Source of the DNA: Bacillota bacterium
GTDB taxonomy: Bacteria; Bacillota; Clostridia; Lachnospirales; Lachnospiraceae
Assembly (NCBI GenBank): GCA_023418475.1
Contig: JAEZZO010000056.1
Location: forward strand, 51,325 to 115,324
Direction of reading: 5' to 3'
DNA: 64,000 nt
The notes beneath the pieces were generated by a model. It searched no databases. It saw only the letters and a program-made list of their open reading frames with translations, and was not told the origin of the DNA. Position 1 is the first letter of the stretch, and each line of letters begins with the position of its first letter. The position numbers and the translations under genes are program-made. This document shows, in pieces, positions 52,289-60,478 of this stretch.

Positions 52289-53870
52289 TTTGATTACCTC
52301 CTCCGTTATTTGTTATTATTTGCTGCATTTTCTGGCTCTCTAATATCAATTGATCTATATTACTGTCAAAGTTTCCACCGTTTAGCTCAATGGTTTCTCT
52401 TTCCCTTGTACTAAAACCGTTCTCTACCTTCTTAATAGCCGCTTCCACCTCTACCGTGGGATTTAACTGTCCCGGAGCAGGCCCATTCCACTCCGCTCTG
52501 CAATATGCTTTCTTGATTAACGGATCAGAATAGAAGCCGGGAGCCTTTATTCTTCCTTTGCTCACGGCTTCTGATAACCATATCTCATATACTGGCTGGC
52601 AAAAATCACTTGCAAACCATGTCCGGCGCATTCGAAATGCTTTCCATGCTTCAAGCAATGCGGCTCTGGAAGCAGAATAGGAAGCCGTAAAGTTCTTTGT
52701 CAGCAACTCCACCGGAATTTCCAAGGAAGCTCCAACATATTTAGTCATCGCTGATACAAAACCGTCAAAATTAATATTAGGCCTTTTCGGATCTGCCATC
52801 TGTATCTCTTCACCGGGTTGCATATAATTGATTGTTCCGTTGCCAAGTTCATATGCAGGATAATCGGATTTATCTAAGATGGAATCACTTGTATCCTCAG
52901 AACCACTTACTCCCTGAAAATCCATTCCTTCATCGCCATCCTTTGTCTTAACGAAAACAGTAAACATTCCGTTAATAACTGCTGCCATGATCTCAGCTTC
53001 TGTATATCTTGTCAGCTGTTTTAAACTCTCAATGACCGGTGCCAGATACGGAACACCTCTATACTGCTCGCATCTCTCAGCTTCGAATACATGTAATACA
53101 TTCGGATTTCCTGTTTCCTTCCCAAAGGCTTCTATCCTCTGCCATTTCTTCTCAGTATCGAAGTCATCCTGATATGCATTCGACATATGATATGCAACCA
53201 CTGCACCATCCTCATCAATCTCGATACCGTTATAAATACTGTTACCCTCTTTGGTCTTAAGAGATAGATCAATATTATCACCGTAAGAATTAGGATTTGA
53301 TATCTTATCACCTTCGATAAGCTTTATCCTTAGCTGATATGGTATATAGCTCGTAGCATCCTTATATTTAATTAATCCGAAACAATCCCCATTCATCAGC
53401 CAGGATATCAGAGCAATTTGCTGCAGTTCGAGGAAATTGTGCTGCTGATTATTATCACAGAATTTCGATTCCGACCATAAAGCCCATTCCTTTTCTATTC
53501 GCTTCTCCAACTGATCAGCTACTTCATGCGATATGCCGAGTACTTCATAGTCAATTCTTGATTTCAGCACCAGACCGGACCCGACAACATTCGTGCGATT
53601 AGTCTTAATCGCTGAGGTTGCTATCGGAGCAGTCATATAAAGGCTTCTCGACCTCTGCCTAAGTGTATTCAGGTTCAGATCAATATCCTTCTGTGGAGAT
53701 TTACTCCTGGCAGGCCAGCCTTTCATACTGTTTTTTCTCTTCGAGGCTCCACCCTCATCATAACCGCTATTACGGATTGATTGCAGTAGATCGACTCGCT
53801 GTCTTGCAACCTCTCGCTTTAAGGCTTTTTCAGGATTGATCTGCATATAAAAACTATCAATAATATTCAC
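52281..53870 (-). CDS. Portal protein, lambda gpB family
   Basis: 529 residues: ASKRKNSMKGWPARSKSPQK, DLNLNTLRQRSRSLYMTAPI, ATSAIKTNRTNVVGSGLVLK, WLMNGDCFGLIKYKD and a late PGQLNPTVEVEAAIKKVENG. This is the lambda portal family, the dodecameric DNA gate at the head vertex. GTG start at 53870 with AAGGAGG. Confidence 0.93.
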   Translation of the reverse strand: MNIIDSFYMQINPEKALKREVARQRVDLLQSIRNSGYDEGGASKRKNSMKGWPARSKSPQKDIDLNLNTLRQRSRSLYMTAPIATSAIKTNRTNVVGSGLVLKSRIDYEVLGISHEVADQLEKRIEKEWALWSESKFCDNNQQHNFLELQQIALISWLMNGDCFGLIKYKDATSYIPYQLRIKLIEGDKISNPNSYGDNIDLSLKTKEGNSIYNGIEIDEDGAVVAYHMSNAYQDDFDTEKKWQRIEAFGKETGNPNVLHVFEAERCEQYRGVPYLAPVIESLKQLTRYTEAEIMAAVINGMFTVFVKTKDGDEGMDFQGVSGSEDTSDSILDKSDYPAYELGNGTINYMQPGEEIQMADPKRPNINFDGFVSAMTKYVGASLEIPVELLTKNFTASYSASRAALLEAWKAFRMRRTWFASDFCQPVYEIWLSEAVSKGRIKAPGFYSDPLIKKAYCRAEWNGPAPGQLNPTVEVEAAIKKVENGFSTRERETIELNGGNFDSNIDQLILESQKMQQIITNNGGGNQSG

Positions 53871-53883
53871 GGTTCAATCCTCC

Positions 53884-54123
53884 TTAATAATCCTTTGGGA
53901 TAAATCTTGCTACTACTCTCTTCGTTGTACCTCTGGTAGATAGGGCTTGAATTTTACCTTCCAGATCTTCGATAGCACTACGTACCTCGGCAAGATTGGC
54001 TCTTGTTAAGCTTCGAGATCCGATGGAATAGGATTGTCCCTCCAAAATTTTTGTTTCAGCTTCATAATACTGCATCAAACGGTTTCTATATGTATCAAGC
54101 CTTACTTTATCTGCTTCCGTCAT
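53884..54123 (-). CDS. gpW-like head-tail connector
   Basis: 79 residues: RLDTYRNRLMQYYEAETKIL, QSYSIGSRSLTRANLAEVRS and AIEDLEGKIQAL, then a basic tail KRVVARFIPKDY. The pattern is that of lambda gpW, which seats below the portal. It lies between terminase and portal genes as in lambda. Confidence 0.78.
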   Translation of the reverse strand: MTEADKVRLDTYRNRLMQYYEAETKILEGQSYSIGSRSLTRANLAEVRSAIEDLEGKIQALSTRGTTKRVVARFIPKDY

Positions 54124-54126
54124 ATC

Positions 54127-55998
54127 CTAAACCTCGATTCCTTTATTTATTACTCCTGTTCTTCGTCTTCCTGCTGATGATGCCGGAGCTCTCTTCATGT
54201 AATTGATACCGTTTTCAATTTTATGTTCAAGACTCGTCCAGTTCGGATTAAGAATTTCTTTAGCTGCATTAGCATAATTTCTAAGATCAAGTGGTTCATT
54301 CCTTACTCCTGCCTTCTTAACCCACATGATTTTCAGTTTATTCTTAACAAATTTCTGTACCTTTTCCTCGGAAGTAATACCTTGCATATATGTCTGATTA
54401 TAACCACGTTCCTTATTATCAGGAAAATGACAATAGCCCGCACCAGCTTCCTTAATCTTCAACCAGGATACAATGTCTTCCTTCCCTGCATCTACTCCTA
54501 AAATCCAGATTTCAGTATGGTCAATTACTTTTCCGGCCTGATTTTTAATATCTACTTTGGTTCTTTTATAAATCAACGGAATACCAGGTGTATCCGCATA
54601 ACCTTTAATTCCGTAGATGTTCTTATTCTTTTTTGCCATCTCTCTGATGAATTTATAAACCCTGTTCGTATGATGTCCACCTGTATCAATACACATCGCA
54701 GCTATCATTAAGGCTGTGCCATTCTGGAAATACATTTCCGTATCATACAATTCCTCTAGCTTATTCCATGTCTCATCCCTAGAAGGATCGCTTTGAATTA
54801 CTTTCTTATAAATTCCCCAGCTTTCATTCCCTCTACTCCATCCGGCAATCTCAATTTCAAGACGATCATCCTGCACATCGACTCCGGCAGTAATTAATAA
54901 AACGCCGTTTGGTATTTCAGACGAATAAGTCTCACGGCGTTTCAATAATTCTGTATCATCGGCTCCATCACCTCTTTCTTCCCATGTCTCACCTAGTGTT
55001 GTATTGATAAATACCTTTAATGCTTCGGTTGAACCGGTCTTCTTTACATCCTCATTAGCATTCTTGAATTCCTCTATGATCTCATCCCAAGTTGCCCAAG
55101 GTGAACAAAGCTCGTTAAGGTGGAAGCTTCGCTTACGCTTTACTTCCGGATTGGCAGCTATCCACTTATGTGGTTGAGCTTTCCATTCTCTTTCTGGGAA
55201 GCCTTCATTACAGTACAGACATATCATTTCTACCGTAGTAAATTCAATGCGCTTGAATTCATAGGGCTGATACTTGTCACAGTTCGGACACTTTACACAC
55301 CATTCCTCCTGGGTACCAAGCATAAACTCCTTATCAATCTTCGAGTATCCTGCAATTGTAGGAGTAGATACCTTGATTTTCTTACGGTTCCAGAAGGTTT
55401 TTGTTCTCTTCTCACCAAGCTTTACCGGATCTCCTTCCGTTCCGGCACTGGCCGGATATCTGTCAATCTCATCACAAAGTAATATCTGTATAGGTCTGGA
55501 TGCTAAACTAGCCGGTGAATTAGCACCGGCTATCGTAATATGTCCTCCTGGAAAGGTCTTATGCATAATAGTATTATCACTATCTTTGGTTCTTGGCTCC
55601 TTTACTTTATTTCTGAGAACTTCGGTATCTTTTATCATTGGTGCAAGCCGGTCCTTCGAAAAGGTTTCACCCATTTCGATTGTTGGCTGGATTATCAGGA
55701 TAGGAGCAGGTTCATAATCCATGAAATATCCACAGATATTAAGAATAATCTCTGTTTTACCCACTTGTGCAGAGGATTTAATAACAATATCCTGAATTGT
55801 GGGATCATTAACAGAATTCATTATCTCGCGTTGGAATTCTGCTCGACTGGTATGCCACTGTCCTGGTTCAGCTGATGCACCCATTGATAATTTTCTGTAA
55901 TTATCTGCCCAATCACTGACAAGCAGTACCGGCGGCGGTGATAGCAACTTAGCTATATTATGAAACAGTGATATCGTTTTAAAATTATTCTTCTTCAT
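54127..55998 (-). CDS. Terminase large subunit, gpA family
   Basis: 623 residues: LLVSDWADNYRKLS, EFQREIMNSVNDP, ATPase site IVIKSSAQVGKTEIILNICG, LIIQPTIEMGETFSKDRLAP, IQILLCDEIDRYPASAGTEG, and a C4-type segment CPNCDKYQ ... CLYCNEG. The C-terminus has GVDVQDDRLEIEIAGWSRGN and a DTGGHHTNRVYKFIR nuclease region. It cuts and packages concatemeric DNA. It overlaps the small subunit by 14 nt. Confidence 0.93.
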   Translation of the reverse strand: MKKNNFKTISLFHNIAKLLSPPPVLLVSDWADNYRKLSMGASAEPGQWHTSRAEFQREIMNSVNDPTIQDIVIKSSAQVGKTEIILNICGYFMDYEPAPILIIQPTIEMGETFSKDRLAPMIKDTEVLRNKVKEPRTKDSDNTIMHKTFPGGHITIAGANSPASLASRPIQILLCDEIDRYPASAGTEGDPVKLGEKRTKTFWNRKKIKVSTPTIAGYSKIDKEFMLGTQEEWCVKCPNCDKYQPYEFKRIEFTTVEMICLYCNEGFPEREWKAQPHKWIAANPEVKRKRSFHLNELCSPWATWDEIIEEFKNANEDVKKTGSTEALKVFINTTLGETWEERGDGADDTELLKRRETYSSEIPNGVLLITAGVDVQDDRLEIEIAGWSRGNESWGIYKKVIQSDPSRDETWNKLEELYDTEMYFQNGTALMIAAMCIDTGGHHTNRVYKFIREMAKKNKNIYGIKGYADTPGIPLIYKRTKVDIKNQAGKVIDHTEIWILGVDAGKEDIVSWLKIKEAGAGYCHFPDNKERGYNQTYMQGITSEEKVQKFVKNKLKIMWVKKAGVRNEPLDLRNYANAAKEILNPNWTSLEHKIENGINYMKRAPASSAGRRRTGVINKGIEV

Positions 55999-56590
55999 TC
56001 AGATCATCTTCCTCAAAGTTATCAAATGTTAAATCATCTTCGTTATCCTCATCATCTATATCAACATAATCATCACTATAGAAATCGCTGGCATTGTAAT
56101 CAGATAATTCAGTCAGAACTTCATGCATTTCATTCGTCAACAGCTCAAGAATATACTTCTTATTGTCACGGTCTACCAGAAGTGGCGTTAATTTGGACGG
56201 AAGGCTTATGAGTTTCGTCTTAAAATTAATCAGCATATTTGTCATGACAGCTTCTACATCTTCTGAACGATGCACCTGTCCCTTCATAAGTGCATACTTC
56301 AATTCAGTAATATGCCTCTTTACCCTCTCATGCATGGCTTTCTCCATGCTAAAGTCAAGCTTATCTTCCAGATCAGTCTGGCTCTTCTCTGCATCATTGG
56401 AAACTCTTAATTGCAATATGTAGCTATGCAGACTCTCTTGAAGGTTGTAACGTCCAGAGGATACCTTTGTCAATATTCCTTCGTCTGCGAGCTGCCTGAT
56501 CCTGCGGTCACTCACTCCGATGATCTTGCTTAGAACCCCTGCTGATACTGTTATCATGGAAATATCATCAACTTTTTCTGTACGTGCCAT
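55985..56590 (-). CDS. Terminase small subunit, Nu1-like
   Basis: 201 residues: an N-terminal winged helix-turn-helix (VSAGVLSKIIGVSDRRIRQL), DEGILTKVSSGRYNLQESLH, a helical centre (EKAMHERVKRHITELKYAL) and a very acidic C-terminal tail (DDYVDIDDEDNEDDL). It recognises the packaging site. ATG 56590 has GAGGAGG 8 nt upstream; a GTG at 56599 is the alternative. Confidence 0.85.
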   Translation of the reverse strand: MARTEKVDDISMITVSAGVLSKIIGVSDRRIRQLADEGILTKVSSGRYNLQESLHSYILQLRVSNDAEKSQTDLEDKLDFSMEKAMHERVKRHITELKYALMKGQVHRSEDVEAVMTNMLINFKTKLISLPSKLTPLLVDRDNKKYILELLTNEMHEVLTELSDYNASDFYSDDYVDIDDEDNEDDLTFDNFEEDDLNEEE

Positions 56591-56651
56591 AAGTACCACC
56601 TCCTCAGCCGCAAAAACGGAAACGGCAATTTAAAATTTTATAATTTAGTCC

Positions 56652-56708
56652 CTAGCGATTTCTCGGGCTCGCTAGAACCGCAAGGGGTTTTAGGTTCTGG
56701 AAGAACCT
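56652..56708. other. Hairpin pair upstream of the terminase genes
   Basis: CTAGCGA/TCGCTAG (56652-56675) and AGGTTCT/AGAACCT (56692-56708) flank CAAGGGGTTT. Such structure beside the small terminase gene could mark the packaging site or a leader; unproven. The 56591-56939 gap otherwise holds an interrupted small frame and a terminator. Confidence 0.35.
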
Positions 56709-56726
56709 ATGATTTTCCTGAAGATC

Positions 56727-56897
56727 TTATGACACATCTATCATCTGGTAAATACTTATATATGCACTTCCACTTGATGCTTGGACCTTATGTTGTTTGC
56801 CACACATACGCTTACCGATCAAAGGACATTCGATACAGTTCTTTTAATTTCTGTCTGTAACAACTTTGTGGATTATTATAAGATCACCTGCTTTCAT
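56727..56897 (-). pseudogene. Small Cys-rich frame with in-frame stop
   Basis: ATG 56897 opens MKAGDLIIIHKVVTDRN, then TAA, then the same frame continues KNCIECPLIGKRMCGKQHK to a stop. The CxxC...C..H pattern looks like a zinc-binding small phage protein cut by a nonsense codon. There is no good ribosome site, so expression is doubtful. Confidence 0.3.
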
Positions 56898-56906
56898 TGT
56901 ATATTA

Positions 56907-56930
56907 AAAGCACCGGTTTCCCGATGCTTT
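56907..56930 (-). terminator. Terminator after hicB
   Basis: AAAGCATCGG and CCGGTGCTTT with a GAAA tetraloop on the minus strand, then TAATAT. It closes the hicAB unit. Confidence 0.8.
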
Positions 56931-56939
56931 AATAACTTT

Positions 56940-57332
56940 TTATTGAGCCTTATGCAATATTCCAATTAGTGCTTCTTGCAGAACTTTTGAAAAGTTAATT
57001 CCTGCCTTCTCAGCTTCTTCATTTAATCTAAATGGTATTGTACAATTTTTCTTTACTGCTTTATTCTCCAATCGACATCTATAATCATTAAAGTCAACAT
57101 CGACCCATGTTACTATATCATTACTATCAGTTGTAAATTGAATAGTGTTTGGCTTAGGTAATTTTTTTCCGTCATCTTCCATATCAATACCCATAATTCC
57201 TATAGCATCACGTGCCATTAATATTGCATCAGGTAAATCTTTTCCTTGAGTTGCAATATCAAAATCTGGTATAGAAACATAGTATGACCCATCTTCTGTT
57301 TTAGATATTACTACGGGATATGCTTCTTTCAT
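56940..57332 (-). CDS. hicB: HicB antitoxin
   Basis: 130 residues: the HicB-fold start AYPVVISKTEDGSYYVSIPD, FDIATQGKDLPDAILMARDA, IGIMGIDMEDDGKKLPKP, then a C-terminal ribbon-helix-helix-like NCTIPFRLNEEAEKAGINFS. It neutralises HicA and represses the pair. AAGGAGG precedes ATG. The operator repeats upstream of hicA are its likely sites. Confidence 0.92.
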   Translation of the reverse strand: MKEAYPVVISKTEDGSYYVSIPDFDIATQGKDLPDAILMARDAIGIMGIDMEDDGKKLPKPNTIQFTTDSNDIVTWVDVDFNDYRCRLENKAVKKNCTIPFRLNEEAEKAGINFSKVLQEALIGILHKAQ

Positions 57333-57443
57333 TGTGTTTCCTCCTTTTAAGGGGACAATAGATGATTATTAAATAAATAACATTAGTTAATATATTATTC
57401 CTAGTTTGTACTCTTATGTATTTTATTATCAATAGCAAGGGCT

Positions 57444-57614
57444 TTACAGCCCATGCTTCTTGATAATTCCTTTTGCTAACCTCTCATTGATTTCTGAATG
57501 TCTTGGTATCGGTTCGCATTTATTCCCGTCTGTATATATATCATGATTGTTACCGTTACGCTTTAAATACCATCCTTTACTTTCAAGAAGGTTAATCAAA
57601 TCCTTCCTTTTCAT
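57444..57614 (-). CDS. hicA: HicA toxin (mRNA interferase)
   Basis: 56 residues: MKRKDLINLLESKGWYLKRN, GNNHDIYTDGNKCEPIPRHS, EINERLAKGIIKKHGL. The active His is in the NHDIY box. This is a complete short HicA, a ribosome-independent RNase of the double-stranded-RNA-binding fold. GGGGGACAAT lies before ATG. hicB is 111 bp downstream. The stop codon lies in a hairpin (GGGCTGTAAAGCCC on the minus strand). Confidence 0.93.
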   Translation of the reverse strand: MKRKDLINLLESKGWYLKRNGNNHDIYTDGNKCEPIPRHSEINERLAKGIIKKHGL

Positions 57615-57640
57615 CTATTGTCCCCCTCCTAACAATATTA

Positions 57641-57697
57641 TTATACGCATGTTATACGTATTTGTCAATAATAATTATACGCATGTTATACGTATTA
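57641..57697 (-). promoter_or_regulatory. Two direct operator repeats of hicAB
   Basis: TTATACGCATGTTATACGTA occurs twice (from 57641 and from 57675, 34 bp apart). Each is itself partly palindromic. They lie 27-83 bp before hicA and are candidate HicB binding sites. The gap up to 57859 holds nothing else recognised. Confidence 0.75.
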
Positions 57698-57859
57698 TTA
57701 TATGTAAGTGATAAGAATTATATGTCTTCTGAATTTGTCATATCTTATAATTGTGTAAAATTCATTTTTCATCTTCTCTTCTATTAAAGTGAATAAAATT
57801 TACTATAGCTAATTTTACATTTCTTCAATATGTCAAATTGATAAGTAAAAAAATAAAAG

Positions 57860-58447
57860 CTACCGTTTTTTATCACGGTTTTGAGCGTTACTATACTGCC
57901 TTTTGAATGATAATCGTTTCATCGTTGAGTCTTTCACATCTTGATTGATACCAATATATCTTAATGTTACTGATATATCACTATGATTACATATCTCCAT
58001 AATTGTTACGGCATCATGCGTCTGTTGATAAAGATGATAACCCCAAGTTTTTCTCATTGTATGGGTACCGATAGAATATAAACCAAAAGCTTGAGCTGCA
58101 TCATTTAAAATGTTATAAGCCTGCTGTCTTGTAATAGGTTCATTTTTACCCTTGCGTGATTTAAATAAATATTCAAAGTCTTTTTTATCAGCTATATAGT
58201 CTTTAAGGATAGGCTTTAGTTCATCATTGATTTGAAACTTTTTTTCCTTCCCTGTTTTTTGTTCCCTTATCATAATACAGCTACGATCCCTAACATCACG
58301 CACACGAAACTTCCTACTATCTGAAATACGTAATCCGGTATATATGCCAAACATAAACATTACATAATCTCTTTCATTCCTTGCTCTAAGATAATCAGCA
58401 ATATCAAATATTAAATTCATATCCCGGATTGGTTCAACCGTATTCAC
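57860..58447 (-). CDS. Minimal tyrosine recombinase
   Basis: 195 residues, the catalytic domain only: R in YTGLRISDSRKFRV, K in EQKTGKEKKF, HxxR in GTHTMRKTWGYH, second His in CNHSDISVTLRYIGI with nucleophile Tyr. The N-terminal core-binding domain of normal integrases is missing. It sits between hicAB and the late regulator, not at a phage end, so it may resolve dimers or act in an accessory role. GTG 58447 with AAAGGTGG is chosen; two upstream GTGs also exist. Confidence 0.85.
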   Translation of the reverse strand: MNTVEPIRDMNLIFDIADYLRARNERDYVMFMFGIYTGLRISDSRKFRVRDVRDRSCIMIREQKTGKEKKFQINDELKPILKDYIADKKDFEYLFKSRKGKNEPITRQQAYNILNDAAQAFGLYSIGTHTMRKTWGYHLYQQTHDAVTIMEICNHSDISVTLRYIGINQDVKDSTMKRLSFKRQYSNAQNRDKKR

Positions 58448-58477
58448 AATGCTCACCACCTTTGATAAATAGAAAAA

Positions 58478-58513
58478 GGACAGCCGTTCATTCTTTTGAA
58501 TGAATTACTGTCC
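58478..58513 (-). terminator. Terminator after the late regulator
   Basis: GGACAG...TTCATTC pairs with GAATGAA...CTGTCC around AAAA, followed by TTTTTC on the minus strand. Confidence 0.85.
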
Positions 58514-58693
58514 TGCTGATATTACTTTAACTGATAATATTGTAACACATAAAAACAGAGAAAACAACGACATAAAATGCGACATTTAATGCGACAAAAA
58601 AGCGACATTTAAAAATCGCTGTATAAACTGATTTCACTATATTTTATAAATTTTAGTATATCCAAAAAATGATTTAAATTTTGATTTCATTTT

Positions 58694-59161
58694 TTATATT
58701 AGAAATATTGTAAATGATGCTCTCAATTCATTTTCTACCCTTTGAAGTTGCCTTCTACTCAAGCCAATATTGTCGGCAGCAACTTCCTGTGTCTCTTTCA
58801 TAATAACACGCTGATAGAATACATCTGCCTTCACTCCTTCAAGACTATTCATAAGTTTTATAAGGTTCTTCTTTTTTTTACGATATTCAGATATTTCATT
58901 TTTCAATTTGGCTATGCGTTTGTTATCTCTCGCTGCCAATCTAATTGCATCTTCTAATCCGATATGCGCATCCTTAGTGGTAGATACAATTCGAGAATAA
59001 TCGACTCCTAAACCATCATTACCTTTTGGTCCTCTTATTCCTGCCAATTGAAATGACTTATCAACTGATTTTTCCAAGTTTTTTATGTCAATCTTCCTCA
59101 ACAATATCTGAAATTCAATTTCTTTGAATAGTCTTCCGTCTTCTATTAATGATTGCATCAT
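58694..59161 (-). CDS. ArpU/DUF1492-like late transcription regulator
   Basis: 155 residues: a helical N-terminus (EDGRLFKEIEFQILLRKIDI), and a C-terminal sigma-70-like helix-turn-helix (VFYQRVIMKETQEVAADNIG, LSRRQLQRVENELRASF). This pattern matches DUF1492/ArpU-type proteins that switch on late genes, and its place before the packaging and structural genes agrees. GGGGGA precedes ATG. The 58448-58693 gap holds a terminator. Confidence 0.7.
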   Translation of the reverse strand: MMQSLIEDGRLFKEIEFQILLRKIDIKNLEKSVDKSFQLAGIRGPKGNDGLGVDYSRIVSTTKDAHIGLEDAIRLAARDNKRIAKLKNEISEYRKKKKNLIKLMNSLEGVKADVFYQRVIMKETQEVAADNIGLSRRQLQRVENELRASFTIFLI

Positions 59162-59201
59162 AACAAATTCCCCCTTGATGTAGCATTGCCTATATGTTAC
59201 A

Positions 59202-59257
59202 ATTACTATTGTCCAGATAGTAATAAGAGGGAGGGCGTTAAGCCCTTTCTTTTTTTA
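59202..59257 (+). terminator. Hairpins and plus-strand T-run
   Basis: ATTACTAT/ATAGTAAT (59202-59224) and AGGGC/GCCCT (59232-59246) followed by TTCTTTTTTT. On the plus strand this is a good intrinsic terminator, yet no plus-strand gene precedes it. On the minus strand the first stem could end the ASCH gene. Confidence 0.5.
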
Positions 59258-59266
59258 TTCATCAAC

Positions 59267-59701
59267 TTATAAATCATAATTCCATAATCGTTGCATCCCT
59301 TTTGCAGGTATCGGATCTGAGAACTTAATCGGATTATTCCCCATGACCCAAGCCCATCTTCCAGGAGTGTAATCTCCAAATGCATATTCTTTCGGCATAT
59401 ATTTCTTGACATAAGCTGAATATGCTTCAGTTATCCGAATGCATTCAATAAGTTCAGTACATCCAAGAATTACACCTGTTGGAAATTTATCTTTACAGTT
59501 AAGTACTTCTCCATATGTTTGAAATATAAATTGTCTACTTTTCTCATCCATTTCTTTTATTAATCCGTTGAGAGGAGGTTTTTTAGCTACATGGATTCCG
59601 ATCTGGCCTCTATAAGATGTAGCCCATGATCTAGTTTCAATACGCTTCATTCCATCTATGATTAGACTTGCCCATGGCTGCCATAATGTAATTACCTTCA
59701 T
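59267..59701 (-). CDS. ASCH-domain protein
   Basis: 144 residues: the ASCH hallmark start KVITLWQPWASLIIDGMKRI, ETRSWATSYRGQIGIHVAKK, GVILGCTELIECIRI and YTPGRWAWVM. ASCH (PUA-like) proteins bind RNA or modified nucleosides, and some are ribonucleases. In phages their role is unclear. AAAGGACATT precedes ATG. Confidence 0.9.
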   Translation of the reverse strand: MKVITLWQPWASLIIDGMKRIETRSWATSYRGQIGIHVAKKPPLNGLIKEMDEKSRQFIFQTYGEVLNCKDKFPTGVILGCTELIECIRITEAYSAYVKKYMPKEYAFGDYTPGRWAWVMGNNPIKFSDPIPAKGMQRLWNYDL

Positions 59702-59768
59702 AATGTCCTTTCTGATGCTATAGCATCTAAATTTATTATATTATCATTCCATACTTAAGGAGTTTCTT

Positions 59769-60032
59769 ATGTTTACCCAGCCTGAATATCGTCTATTATC
59801 CACATTATACTTTCAAACACTGCGCATAGTTCCAGGCTATGTTGAGTTAAAATCTGTATGCACCGGACATTGTTGGGCTATCCACAAGATATCCGGATCA
59901 CCCAAGCCCGTCAACTTATATCATAAACATTCCGAGTCAGATCGTTACTATCATTTTCAAAATAAATGTCATACTATCAAAGAAGCCATATTAGAAATTA
60001 AGCAACATGATAACTATTTTCTATCTAAATAA
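59769..60032 (+). CDS. Small phage protein, plus strand
   Basis: 87 residues: RLLSTLYFQTLRIVPGYVEL, CTGHCWAIHKISGSP and TIKEAILEIKQHDNYF. No family recognised. It is supported by AAGGAG 6 nt before ATG. It is transcribed opposite to the surrounding phage genes and lies 90 bp upstream of the LexA-boxed gene, so both may belong to a small rightward unit. Confidence 0.65.
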   Translation: MFTQPEYRLLSTLYFQTLRIVPGYVELKSVCTGHCWAIHKISGSPKPVNLYHKHSESDRYYHFQNKCHTIKEAILEIKQHDNYFLSK

Positions 60033-60076
60033 TTCAGGAATTGCCTCATCCAATCATATTTTACAATTAATTCCTA

Positions 60077-60105
60077 TTGATTGTATAGAACGTTTGTTCT
60101 ATAAT
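60077..60105 (+). promoter_or_regulatory. SOS-type promoter with LexA/DinR box
   Basis: TTGATT (60077-60082), exactly 17 bp, TATAAT (60100-60105). The spacer holds a perfect inverted repeat TATAGAACGTTTGTTCTATA (60084-60103), whose GAACNNNNGTTC core fits the Gram-positive LexA consensus. It drives the 93-aa gene 18 bp downstream. Confidence 0.8.
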
Positions 60106-60122
60106 TTTGCTGAGGTGATTTT

Positions 60123-60404
60123 ATGCAATTCCCACAATACCCAACTCCGCGAAAAAATAATAATTTACCCTCCGGCTTCCCGATCTGTACGGTTGTATCT
60201 TATAATTCAAACGGCGATCTGATACCTTGCTGGTTCGGTGTAGTTATGAATGATGAGCGCTATCGATACAAAATCTTAGCCATCAATTCCATTAAGCCTC
60301 GTGGAAACCTCATAATATTTGAATGCAAATATGAGGCATATGATCAATTGAGAATTATATTATTACAGTTTGATATTACAAATCATCGCTGGACTATTGC
60401 CTAA
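60123..60404 (+). CDS. LexA-boxed 93-aa phage protein
   Basis: 93 residues: GFPICTVVSYNSNGDLIPCW, FGVVMNDERYRYKILAINSI and ILLQFDITNHRWTIA, a small beta-rich protein of unknown family. GAGGTG precedes ATG. Its promoter carries a LexA box, so it should be expressed on DNA damage, when the prophage induces. It might help replication, repair evasion or induction; no motif tells which. It ends in a hairpin at 60415. Confidence 0.7.
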   Translation: MQFPQYPTPRKNNNLPSGFPICTVVSYNSNGDLIPCWFGVVMNDERYRYKILAINSIKPRGNLIIFECKYEAYDQLRIILLQFDITNHRWTIA

Positions 60405-60414
60405 TCCTTATACA

Positions 60415-60443
60415 TTCTGGCGGTTTTTATTACCGCCAGAATA
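60415..60443. terminator. Hairpin after the LexA-boxed gene
   Basis: ATTCTGGCGGT (60415-60425) and ACCGCCAGAAT (60433-60443), perfect 11-bp stem between convergent genes. T-tracts are weak. Confidence 0.6.
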
Positions 60444-60478
60444 AGTGTGATATGTTATAAAGAATTCGGTGCAACAGA

